A stretch of 64,000 bases of DNA, taken from the NCBI RefSeq assembly GCF_020171345.1, contig NZ_JAIUZM010000001.1:682001-746000 (forward strand), written 5' to 3'. A program made the position numbers and the translations under genes. Under the pieces are notes generated by a model that was given only the letters and a program-made list of their open reading frames with translations, searched no databases and was not told the origin of the DNA. This stretch comes from Microbulbifer agarilyticus. GTDB taxonomy: Bacteria > Pseudomonadota > Gammaproteobacteria > Pseudomonadales > Cellvibrionaceae. Positions 17,980-26,271 of the stretch are shown here, piece after piece (position 1 is the stretch's first letter; every line of letters begins with the position of its first letter).

Positions 17980-19362
17980 TTAACGCTTATTCATGCGCAT
18001 CAGCGACTCTACCGCCTCGACGGTGCGCGCCAAAGCACCGCTATTCTGCGCCGCGACTTCTCGCGCACAGCTACCTGCTTCGACACGGCCTGCCGAATCC
18101 TCCAACCAGCTTGCCACCTGCTGCGCCATCTGCTCTGCATCATCCACAACCCTGAGGCCACCCGCTTCCTTCAGCAGGTCGGAGACCACACCAAAGTTGT
18201 GCAGATGCGGGCCACACACCACCGGCACCCCCCATGCAGCTGGCTCGATCATATTGTGTCCACCCACGGGCACCAGGCTGCCACCGACAAATGCGACATC
18301 ACACGCGCCATAGAAACGCAGCAATTCTCCCATGGTGTCGCCCAGCAATACCTGGTCAGACGCCGCCGGCACGCCGCCATCACTACGCCGCACCGTGCGC
18401 AAGCCACGCTCACGGCACATGCGCGCCACACTATCAAAGCGCACCGGGTGTCGCGGGACCAGCACCAAGAGCAGGTTCGGGAAGCTAACCCGCAGTCGCT
18501 CAAACGCGTCCAGCACCACTTCATCTTCACCCGCATGAGTACTGGCGGCCAGCCATACCGGACGCCCCTGCTGTCCACTGCGCCCACCTTCATCAGCCTG
18601 GCCACCCGAGTGTCCCCATTGATGGGAGAGTGCCTGGGCCTCGCTGATCAAACCGGACCCGATATGCAAATCGAACTTGATGTTACCCACCGCAGATACC
18701 CGCTCGGGCTCAACTCCAAGCTCAGAGAAGCGGTATGCGTCCGCAGGGTATTGCGCCAATACCCGGGTAATATGACTCATCATTTCCTGGCTCAAACGAG
18801 GGAACCGCCGGTAGCCCCGCGCAGACTTCTCGCTCAACCGCCCATTGACCAGCGCCACCGGGATATTGCGCTTGTCGCACAGTGCCAGCATATTCGGCCA
18901 CAACTCGGTTTCCATGCTCACCAGTACATTGGGCCGCAAGGCATCGAGAAATGGCGAGAGGCACTCAGGCAAATCAAACGGCAGGTAGTAATGCAGCAGC
19001 CGGCCATTGAGAATGGGCTCAAGGGCATCGTGTACGCGCTGTGACCCAGTGGGCGTGGTGGTGGTCACCAACCACTGCCATTGATGGTGCCGTGCCGCCA
19101 GCTCCTTGATCAACGGAATCGCAGCCAGGGTCTCCCCGACAGAAACCGAGTGAATCCAGATCAAGGGTGCACGACTGGCCCGGTCCGGTACCATTCCAAA
19201 ACGCTCGCGCCAGCGACGGCGAGCACCCGGTCGCGAGGGCACCAGACCGAAACGCTCGCTCCAGCGCTTGCGATACGCAGGGTCGGCCCGCCCCCGCCAC
19301 CAGAGGTGCAGCAGCATCAGTGGCAAGGTGAGCCGGAAAAACCAGGTGTACAGATGGCGCAT
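17980..19362 (-). CDS. waaA: 3-deoxy-D-manno-octulosonic acid transferase
   Basis: Inner-membrane GT30 enzyme adding Kdo from CMP-Kdo to lipid IVA. 460 residues from the ATG at 19362, where homology with E. coli WaaA begins (HLYTWFFRLTLPLMLL); an ATG at 19425 has a better ribosome-binding site and would add 21 residues. The N-terminal helix is followed by HSVSVGET with the catalytic glutamate at 77. The family stretches METELWPN, SVVGNIKFD-like AVGNIKFDLH and GGHNMIEPAAWGVPVVCGPH are present. Oddly, RKRWSERFGLVPSRPG is followed by a diverged copy, RRRWRERFGMVPDR, giving an insertion absent from typical WaaA. A second Gly/Gln-rich insert lies near GHSGGQADEGG. Confidence 0.92.
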   Translation of the reverse strand: MRHLYTWFFRLTLPLMLLHLWWRGRADPAYRKRWSERFGLVPSRPGARRRWRERFGMVPDRASRAPLIWIHSVSVGETLAAIPLIKELAARHHQWQWLVTTTTPTGSQRVHDALEPILNGRLLHYYLPFDLPECLSPFLDALRPNVLVSMETELWPNMLALCDKRNIPVALVNGRLSEKSARGYRRFPRLSQEMMSHITRVLAQYPADAYRFSELGVEPERVSAVGNIKFDLHIGSGLISEAQALSHQWGHSGGQADEGGRSGQQGRPVWLAASTHAGEDEVVLDAFERLRVSFPNLLLVLVPRHPVRFDSVARMCRERGLRTVRRSDGGVPAASDQVLLGDTMGELLRFYGACDVAFVGGSLVPVGGHNMIEPAAWGVPVVCGPHLHNFGVVSDLLKEAGGLRVVDDAEQMAQQVASWLEDSAGRVEAGSCAREVAAQNSGALARTVEAVESLMRMNKR

Positions 19363-19553
19363 CAAATCAAAATCAGGTTTTGCTAACCGGTAATCGTTTT
19401 GGTGAATTTTGGCAAACGCGAGCATGGAATCCCGCCTGTTGAGGCTCTATTCTACCCCATTCTCGCGCCACACTGGTGCAACGCACGTCGGGACATTACC
19501 CGTTACATGGTCGCCGCCCCGCCTGCAATGGAATCCGTGATTAGGAGCACCTC

Positions 19554-20660
19554 GTGAAAGTCGTACAGTTATTGCCCGCGCTCAATTCCGGCGGTGTGGA
19601 GAGAGGCACACTGGATCTGGCCCGGGCACTTACCGAAGCCGGGCACGCATCTATTGTCATTTCAAACGGTGGGCGACTTGTTGAACAGCTGGAAAGAGAG
19701 GGAAGCCAGCACATTGCCCTGCCCATCCACAAAAAATCCCTGTCCAGCTTGCGCCAGGTGCGTCCTCTGCGCGCGCAGATCCAAGCGCTGCAGCCAGATA
19801 TTTTGCACGTGCGCTCGCGTATGCCTGCGTGGCTGACCTACCTGGCATGGAAGAAACTGCCGCGCGATGCTCGTCCACGCCTCGTCAGCACCGCCCATGG
19901 CCTGTACTCGATTAATCGCTACAGCGCGATTATGGCCCGCGCCGAGCGTGTCATCGCGATCAGCGAATGCGTGCGGGATTACCTCAACGACAATTACGCG
20001 CACTACCTGCAGTCACCGCCGGAGCTGATCTATCGCGGAGTCAATACCGCCGAGTTCCACCGCGACCTGTCATTGCCCGCAGGGTGGCGGTGCCAGGTCG
20101 AAAACGAATTCCCGACTCTCAAAGGCAAGCGCTGGCTTCTGCTTCCGGGCCGCCTGACCCGCTGGAAGGGGCACCAGACCTTTCTCGAGCTGATAGCGCA
20201 ACTGGTCAAAAAAGAGGCGGACCTACAGGGTGTGATCGTCGGAGGCGCCGAGCCGAACAAAGAACACTACGCGGGCGAGCTGATGGCAAAGGCCCGCGAG
20301 CTCGGTATCGCGTCCAGAGTGACCTTTACCGGGCAGCGTTCGGATATTTGCTACTGGTATCGTGCATCGGAGCTGGTGTTTAACCTCTCCCAGCGACCGG
20401 AACCCTTTGGGCGCACGGTCATCGAAGCTGTGGCCATCGGCACGCCGGTAATCGGCTACAACCTGGGCGGCCCAGCAGAATCCCTGCGGGCCTGCTTCCC
20501 GCAAGGGCTGGTGGAATTTGATCAGCCAGAGCAATTGCTAAAAACAACGCTCACCTTGCTGAACAGCGAAGATAAACCTCGGCTACCGGTTTCCTTTACT
20601 CTGGAAGCTCAGGTACAAAGTACCCTGTCACTCTACCAATCCCTTATCAATAGCGGCTGA
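19554..20660 (+). CDS. Family 4 glycosyltransferase
   Basis: 368-residue GT-B glycosyltransferase. It starts at a GTG (19554) with AGGAG 6 bases upstream. The N-terminal domain has the glycine-rich LLPALNSGGVERGTLDLA; the C-terminal donor-binding domain shows LLLPGRLTRWKGHQTFLELI and the E-x7-E motif in RPEPFGRTVIEAVAIGTPVIGYNLGG. This sequence resembles the core glycosyltransferases often found beside waaA in marine gammaproteobacteria. It is divergent from waaA and followed by the ligase-like gene after 148 bases. Donor sugar unknown. Confidence 0.88.
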   Translation: MKVVQLLPALNSGGVERGTLDLARALTEAGHASIVISNGGRLVEQLEREGSQHIALPIHKKSLSSLRQVRPLRAQIQALQPDILHVRSRMPAWLTYLAWKKLPRDARPRLVSTAHGLYSINRYSAIMARAERVIAISECVRDYLNDNYAHYLQSPPELIYRGVNTAEFHRDLSLPAGWRCQVENEFPTLKGKRWLLLPGRLTRWKGHQTFLELIAQLVKKEADLQGVIVGGAEPNKEHYAGELMAKARELGIASRVTFTGQRSDICYWYRASELVFNLSQRPEPFGRTVIEAVAIGTPVIGYNLGGPAESLRACFPQGLVEFDQPEQLLKTTLTLLNSEDKPRLPVSFTLEAQVQSTLSLYQSLINSG

Positions 20661-20808
20661 CAACCCTGCCAGCGCACCAGCGCCAGTACCAAGAGCAGAT
20701 CGGTCAAGTCCAAAAGCGAGATCTGGTCTATAGCTCTTTCGAGGGGTGGCAACGTACAATATTGGTTACTCGACCAATAATGCCGACAAAACCCAGGCGA
20801 CACGCTGC

Positions 20809-22092
20809 ATGTCTAGTATCTCTACCGCCCCTAGCAACCCTTCCCTTGCGGCCAGAATGCTGGATCGCAAAACCTCAATTGCGCTGCTTCTGTGCAGTTC
20901 CATCTGGGTGCTGCCCTGGTCGCGGACCTTCCAGCTGTCGGTACTGATTCTGGCCATCGCCTCAATCACCCTGCTGATTCGCCAGCGTCGCGACTGGTGG
21001 ACGCCGGGCGCTGCCAGCTGGTGTGCCATGAACCTATGTGCGGCACTGGCTTTGGGTCTCTCGGCCTTATATACCGAATATCCCGATAAGCCCCTCAAAT
21101 TGATGGGATTCCAACTGTTTCTATTACTGGCCGGAATGGCAGTCTTGTACTGGGCACGCAATGACCAGATCTGGAAACGACTGCAGTGGTGCCTGTTTGC
21201 GATTATCGGCTTCTGGCTGGTTGACGGGCTGTTTCAAGCCCTCGTCGGCTTCGACCTGTTCGGCGTGCCGCGCAGTGAGCGACTCGGGGGCTACTTCAGC
21301 CATCCGGACAAATTTGGCTTTTACATTTCATTTCTGTGTGCCTGGGTTCTATTTGCCCCGGTTGTACGCCGCTGGTCCCTACCACTCCAGGGAATGGCGT
21401 ATTTGTTGTGCCTAGCGGTTACCTTTTTTGGCAACACGCGCGCGGGCTGGGTCAGTTTCATGCTGATCAGCGCGGTTTGGTTGTACATGAGCCGCGCGCA
21501 AATACTCGCTGCGCTGCGCACCGCGCCCTGGCTATTGGGCCTGGTTGCCGCTGCGATTGGTGCGGCCGGCTGGTGGATCCTGCAGGACCCTCAGGTGAGC
21601 AAACGTATTACTGCCACCATTCCGCAAAGCTTTGATCTCGCAGGCATTGCCGCGGTTATCCCGATCCGCGCGCAGCTGTGGGGACAGGCGTGGGAACAGT
21701 TTCTGGCCAACCCCTGGTTTGGTACCGGTGCCGGCAATTACAGCCTGTATTTACCGGACAGCTGGACCGGCACCAGCCTGTTCCAACCCTATACCCACCA
21801 GGTTGTACTGGAGATTCTCGCCGGTACCGGCGCAATCGGCAGCCTACTGTACGTCACCATTGCAGCGATTTTTCTCACGCTGGTATGGCGCGCACTCTTT
21901 TCCAGATCCGCTACGACACGTGACGAAAATCAGCTGCCGGTAGCCCCGCTGCTGATCCTGGTTTGTGTTTGGTTTCCGTTCAACACCCATCGCGAGCTGT
22001 TCAGCTCTGAAATGATGGTGCTAACATGGCTTTCTATGGCGCTGGTGGTTGCGCGCTTGGACCTTGCGAGATCACCGGCAGCACACAACTAA
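20809..22092 (+). CDS. O-antigen ligase-like membrane protein (Wzy_C/WaaL family)
   Basis: 427-residue polytopic inner-membrane protein with about ten hydrophobic helices. It carries the family features of O-antigen ligases: a periplasmic loop with RSERLGGYFSHPDKFGFY, then TRAGWVSFML, and the second large loop containing GTGAGNYSLY and QPYTHQVVLEILAGTGAIG, where the histidine matches the catalytic H of WaaL. It should transfer an undecaprenyl-linked glycan onto the core. The start is uncertain: ATG at 20809 has a CAGGCGA site 9 bases upstream, while a GTG at 20746 is in frame. Wzy polymerases share this fold, but the locus context favours a ligase. Confidence 0.8.
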   Translation: MSSISTAPSNPSLAARMLDRKTSIALLLCSSIWVLPWSRTFQLSVLILAIASITLLIRQRRDWWTPGAASWCAMNLCAALALGLSALYTEYPDKPLKLMGFQLFLLLAGMAVLYWARNDQIWKRLQWCLFAIIGFWLVDGLFQALVGFDLFGVPRSERLGGYFSHPDKFGFYISFLCAWVLFAPVVRRWSLPLQGMAYLLCLAVTFFGNTRAGWVSFMLISAVWLYMSRAQILAALRTAPWLLGLVAAAIGAAGWWILQDPQVSKRITATIPQSFDLAGIAAVIPIRAQLWGQAWEQFLANPWFGTGAGNYSLYLPDSWTGTSLFQPYTHQVVLEILAGTGAIGSLLYVTIAAIFLTLVWRALFSRSATTRDENQLPVAPLLILVCVWFPFNTHRELFSSEMMVLTWLSMALVVARLDLARSPAAHN

Positions 22093-22148
22093 ACGCATAC
22101 CGACTCGCTGTAACATATTCGAATACACGATTGGCACAGGGAAGTACC

Positions 22149-22976
22149 ATGGAAACTGCAAACGAAACTCTCACAGAAATATCCGGCAGCGTTGCCGCGC
22201 ATATAGATTCAACCAGCGCAGCACAAATTGCCGAACGTGTGCGCGACCACCTGGTAGGGCGGCTGCGCTCTATAGAGCCGCAGGATCAACCGTTTTCACA
22301 CCTGTATCTGGAAAATTTTTTCCCGGATGATATCTATCAGCGCATCTTGCAAAGCGCGCCCTCGGCAGACTTATGCAAGGGACTGAACCACAAAGAGGCC
22401 ATGCGCAGTGATGGCAGCAGTACCCGCCAGGTCTTCCCATTCAATGATAAAAACCTCACGCGCCTTGAAGGGGAGACGCAGGCCCTTTGGCAGGGCGTAA
22501 CCGAGGGTATGCAGGCTGTCGAGGTCAAGCAGGCCCTGTTCGAATGTCTCGGCACCGACCTGGCCCGCCGTTTCAAAGTACCCGGTCAGCAAGTTCCCGC
22601 GATTGAGGCCTACCCGAAAACGGGCTACTTCTGTGATCACAGTGGTTACCAGATTTCACCCCACCGGGACGTTGCGCGCAAAATCGTAACCATGCAGGTG
22701 TACCTGCCCCGTGACAACAGCCAGGAAACCATGGGCACCAGTCTGTACGAGCGTGGCTTTGTCGGGCGCCTGCAGTATGAATTCCGCAAGCTGGGGTTGG
22801 GTAGCAAGGATGGTTTCAAGGAAGTGCGCCGCTTTCCTTTCGTTCCCAACAGTGCCTACGCCTTTGTTGTCGGCAAACACAGCTGGCACGGCCGCCCACA
22901 GATCGAATGCGCCAGTGAGCGCCGCTCACTCATGCAGATTTACTACCAGAACCCCTCCGAGCCCTTCTACGACTGA
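22149..22976 (+). CDS. 2OG-Fe(II) oxygenase-like protein of the LPS locus
   Basis: 275-residue soluble protein, start at ATG 22149 (codons back to 22026 overlap the ligase gene). The double-stranded beta-helix signature of Fe(II)/2-oxoglutarate oxygenases is visible: HRD at 172-174, a distal histidine in KHSWHGR (247) and basic residues at ERR (258-259) to bind 2-oxoglutarate. Prolyl-hydroxylase-like residues YFCDHSGY precede the HRD. It has no signal peptide, so it would act in the cytoplasm on a lipid-, sugar- or protein-linked substrate. A sugar or Kdo hydroxylase is one possibility (inference). The gene is preceded by the ligase and followed by an ELM1 gene. Confidence 0.72.
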   Translation: METANETLTEISGSVAAHIDSTSAAQIAERVRDHLVGRLRSIEPQDQPFSHLYLENFFPDDIYQRILQSAPSADLCKGLNHKEAMRSDGSSTRQVFPFNDKNLTRLEGETQALWQGVTEGMQAVEVKQALFECLGTDLARRFKVPGQQVPAIEAYPKTGYFCDHSGYQISPHRDVARKIVTMQVYLPRDNSQETMGTSLYERGFVGRLQYEFRKLGLGSKDGFKEVRRFPFVPNSAYAFVVGKHSWHGRPQIECASERRSLMQIYYQNPSEPFYD

Positions 22977-23029
22977 TTAAGGGTGTGGGGGCAAACAAAC
23001 AAAATATACTGAAGGGGCGAACCCCTGAA

Positions 23030-24052
23030 ATGGTCACCGCCCCTTCTCGCCTCAATATCTGCCTACTGAGCGACGGCATCCCCGGCCACGTCAACCAAGC
23101 CCACGGTTTTGTCGACTGGCTGCGCGAAGCAGGATTCCACCCCCATGTCCAAGTCATCGAGTGCACGCCTAAGGCAAAGTGGCTGCGCCCCCTACTTGCG
23201 ACCGCCATTAAATACGCGACAGATTCAAGCGCTCTTACCCGCGCCATTCTCGCTACACATCGGCTGCAGCCTTTCCCGCAACAACCACAGCTAATCCTTT
23301 CTGCCGGCGGTAACACCCGATTTGCCAATACTGCACTCGCACAATTCTGGAAGTGCCCAAACGTATTTCTCGGCTCGCCGCGCAAGCTCGCCCCCCACAC
23401 GGTATCTGCCCTGCTGACCCTGGAGCCAGCCCCCGGCTTTACCCACAACAACCTGGTTGTGGACTTTGCGCCCGCACGAATCAGCAACACAAAACCTTCC
23501 CCCAACACCTGGGCACTGCTCCTTGGAGGTAACGGTAGCGGCTATCAATATGAACAACAGGATTGGCAAGCGATTTTGCTGTGGGCGCAAAACTGCGCGA
23601 AGAAAAATCAGATTCGCTGGCTAGTAGCGGGGTCTCGCCGCAGCCCGGCGGCTTTGCGTGAATCGAGCAAAAAAATATTGGGCGAGGCTCACGGCCATCA
23701 ACATTGCTGGCCTGAGGATGGAGGAGAGCCGCTGGCAGAGCGCCTGCCTAAGGTAAGGCAGGTAGTATGCACCGAAGACAGCATGAGCATGCTGTGCGAA
23801 GCGATTAATTTACCTCGGCCACTGCTGAGTCTGCGCCCGGAGCGAGTTACACCAGCACCGCGCTACCAGCAGGCCATCGAAAAGTTCGCACAACGGGGCT
23901 ATTTGCAAAGAGCGCGTATATCCGAACTTGGCGGTTTCGACTGGGTATCGACCGACCCCGATGCATTTGCCTCACAGATAGAATCTTCACGCCGAAACAT
24001 TGTGGACAAACTTGTGCAACTCATTCCGGCGCTGGAAAAATATCGCGATTAA
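23030..24052 (+). CDS. ELM1 (DUF1022) family putative glycosyltransferase, copy A
   Basis: 340 residues from the ATG at 23030 (AAGGGG 11 bases upstream; a GTG at 22985 is also in frame but its ribosome-binding site is too close). The family, named after plant mitochondrial fission protein ELM1, has a GT-B-like architecture. The signature LLSDGIPGHVNQAHGF opens the protein, with LLLGGNGSGYQYE mid-protein, and the donor-binding-like CTEDSMSMLCEAINLPRPLL at residues 245-265. Bacterial members are found in LPS loci and are thought to be glycosyltransferases, but the sugar is unknown. It converges with a GT4 gene, overlapping by four bases (TTAA). Confidence 0.8.
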   Translation: MVTAPSRLNICLLSDGIPGHVNQAHGFVDWLREAGFHPHVQVIECTPKAKWLRPLLATAIKYATDSSALTRAILATHRLQPFPQQPQLILSAGGNTRFANTALAQFWKCPNVFLGSPRKLAPHTVSALLTLEPAPGFTHNNLVVDFAPARISNTKPSPNTWALLLGGNGSGYQYEQQDWQAILLWAQNCAKKNQIRWLVAGSRRSPAALRESSKKILGEAHGHQHCWPEDGGEPLAERLPKVRQVVCTEDSMSMLCEAINLPRPLLSLRPERVTPAPRYQQAIEKFAQRGYLQRARISELGGFDWVSTDPDAFASQIESSRRNIVDKLVQLIPALEKYRD

Positions 24053-25083
24053 TTGGCTGGCAACGCGCGGCAATATACCTCGACTGTCGCCTGCGCCATG
24101 GCATCAACGGTGAGATGCTGTGTCGCGTAGTCAAATACCGGCACAAACGCACCTTTCAGTGCGGCATTATCTTGCAAAGCTGTCTGCAACAATTCGGCAA
24201 TTGCCGAAACCGAAATGTCTTCAGCGATAAATTCTGCCGGTAAAATTTCCCGATTGCTCCCAACATCTGTGGAAATTACCGGGCACCCACTCAGCAAGGC
24301 TTCCACTACGGTATAGGGGGCACCTTCTTTGTGAGAAGACACCACCATAAACTCCGCTGCCTGCATCCACGCAGCGACATGCTTCGAGTAACCGACAAAG
24401 CACACGCTCCCCTCGAGCGATAAATCCTTGGCCAATGTTTCCAGCTTGTTCCGCTCCGGACCGTCGCCCACCAGATACAAACAGGCATCCACCGGGCGCA
24501 ACTCGGCCCACGCTTGCAACAACAAATCGATTCCTTTGGCCGGCACCAGGCGCGCAACGGAGAGCACGACCCGACGCCCATCCACGCACTGCTGCGGAGG
24601 TGACAGCTCTTTTTCCGGTGCGTGGGTGCCGTTGGGAATCACCGACCAACCCAGCGCGGAGTTCGCTACCGCCTTGCGACTTACCGCAATACGCTCAGGA
24701 AAATGACGCGCCACCGCATCTTTGGGGTGCACGATATTGTGTCGGGTAATGACCTTGGAGGCAGGAATAAAACGACGCAAACTCGCAAGTACACCCGCGG
24801 CCTTCCCCCCGTGCCCATGTATCAGGTCGAATCCGTGGCGACGACAGCTCCGCACCAGTGCAATGAGCAGCAGCGGGTTGCGCCGACTCAAATCGGTGTC
24901 CATAGGCACAAATACTACACCCTGTGGGCACTGCGACTGGTAGCGCGGGTGGGCAATAATAGAAACTCTGCAATCCATATGGGAGGCTTGCCACCCGGCC
25001 AACTCCATCACATGTTTTTCCAAACCGCCGAACTCACTACTCATAAACAAGTGGCAGATATTTCGAGGTGAAGGTTTTGACAT
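24049..25083 (-). CDS. Family 4 glycosyltransferase
   Basis: 344 residues. GT-B: N-terminal LFMSSEFGGLEKHVMELA, a HGHGGKAAGVLASLRRF stretch in the acceptor domain, and the C-terminal donor domain with SVARLVPAKGIDLLLQAW and HKEGAPYTVVEALLSGCPVISTDVG, containing the E-x7-E motif. The ATG at 25083 overlaps the upstream stop (TGATG), so it is translationally coupled to the ELM1 copy B gene; a start nine bases earlier lacks a usable ribosome-binding site. Likely core sugar transfer; donor unknown. Confidence 0.87.
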   Translation of the reverse strand: MSKPSPRNICHLFMSSEFGGLEKHVMELAGWQASHMDCRVSIIAHPRYQSQCPQGVVFVPMDTDLSRRNPLLLIALVRSCRRHGFDLIHGHGGKAAGVLASLRRFIPASKVITRHNIVHPKDAVARHFPERIAVSRKAVANSALGWSVIPNGTHAPEKELSPPQQCVDGRRVVLSVARLVPAKGIDLLLQAWAELRPVDACLYLVGDGPERNKLETLAKDLSLEGSVCFVGYSKHVAAWMQAAEFMVVSSHKEGAPYTVVEALLSGCPVISTDVGSNREILPAEFIAEDISVSAIAELLQTALQDNAALKGAFVPVFDYATQHLTVDAMAQATVEVYCRALPAN

Positions 25084-25994
25084 CAGGCACATTCCAGATT
25101 GCAGCGACGAAGCAGCGCGGCCGCGAGACGCTGATATTGATTGAGCGGCTCGCGTTGGACACCGGGCGACCGCTTAGCATCTGCAAGCTGCTCACTGACC
25201 AACCCTTCGTCAATCAGCCGCTGCACGGCCGCACGCACCTTATTTTCGCGATTGCGTGAGGGCAGCGCCAATACGCCCACCTGCGCACGGCTTTGCAGGG
25301 CCTCAAACACCATGGAAATACTATCCCGGGTTACCCACACCTGCTCCACGGACGCCAACTGTTGCTCCAGCCAACCGTCATCGCACTCGCGCCAGGAAGC
25401 CAGAGTAAAGCCCGGCCGTGCCAACTGCTGCAGGGCAAATTCAGGGGTGCGACGGCTGTCCGCCAGGGTCCACTGCAGTGAGTTTGTCGCCAGCTGCCCG
25501 ATATCGCGCTCAAGGGTGACGCTATCCCAGGCAAAGTGCCTGCTCGGCCCCCCGAGCAGGATAAGCCCTGTGCCCGCGCGCGTTGGCTCTTGCGGCAGCG
25601 GCAGGGTGAGTGCCCCCCGGGTGGTCAGGACATTTGGCAGGGCAGGCGGGCGATCGTGTTCGGGGATCAGGGCAAAATCGAACCATTGGATGGGCAGTGA
25701 CGGGCGCATCAGGACCACACTGCGTCCACCAAAGCGCTTGCGCGCCGCGAGCAGCGGCAGGTGGCAACGGTGACCAGCGCCGATTAAAAAATCCGGTTGC
25801 CCCAGGGCAATGGCGCCAGCGGCATCCAGAGCCATTTGCAGAGAGCCCGGTAGCCAGAAGCGCAACTGACTGCAATCCACATCACAGCTCTGCACCCGAG
25901 CGGCCCCCATGCGCTCACGCAAGCCTGCCAGCAGCGCTGCGCTCTGTTTTTCGTGGGCCTTATTGCCATCCACAAACCGCCAGACTGTGATCAA
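25083..25994 (-). CDS. ELM1 (DUF1022) family putative glycosyltransferase, copy B
   Basis: 303 residues with a TTG start at 25994, chosen because GGAGAG lies 6 bases upstream and the sequence then begins ITVWRFVDGNKAHEKQSAAL, the family's opening motif. The extra upstream frame to 26057 has no ribosome-binding site. Family features: FLIGAGHRCHLPLLAARKR, LLGGPSRHFAWD, and WVTRDSISMVFEALQS, the counterpart of DSMSMLCEAI in copy A at 23030. The two are only distantly similar overall. The stop overlaps the start of the GT4 gene. Presence of two family members around one GT4 gene suggests two sugar-transfer steps. Confidence 0.78.
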   Translation of the reverse strand: MITVWRFVDGNKAHEKQSAALLAGLRERMGAARVQSCDVDCSQLRFWLPGSLQMALDAAGAIALGQPDFLIGAGHRCHLPLLAARKRFGGRSVVLMRPSLPIQWFDFALIPEHDRPPALPNVLTTRGALTLPLPQEPTRAGTGLILLGGPSRHFAWDSVTLERDIGQLATNSLQWTLADSRRTPEFALQQLARPGFTLASWRECDDGWLEQQLASVEQVWVTRDSISMVFEALQSRAQVGVLALPSRNRENKVRAAVQRLIDEGLVSEQLADAKRSPGVQREPLNQYQRLAAALLRRCNLECA

Positions 25995-26271
25995 ATACTT
26001 CTCTCCAATTACACACACATACGCACCGAGCGCAGGCACCAGCCAGCTCTTAACCACAACGGCGATGGATTTCGCCGCTTACCTTACCTGCAGCGTGTTG
26101 AATTTGCACCTGCGGGGTGCACAGTCAGACACATCTAACCCGCCCGCGGTGTTCATGGCGAGTGCCGCTCATAAACGGTAAACTTGGCCGCCTACACTGT
26201 TGCTAACAGGCCCCGCAACCCGGATTGGCGGACCCGCGGGACACAGACCTACTCAAAGGATTTCCAAGAAG

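Noticed and set aside
20760-20779. Inverted repeat tattggt/accaata upstream of the O-antigen ligase gene
   Set aside because: Only 7 bp with a 6-base loop, lying inside a possible upstream extension of the coding frame; no T-run and no known operator pattern.
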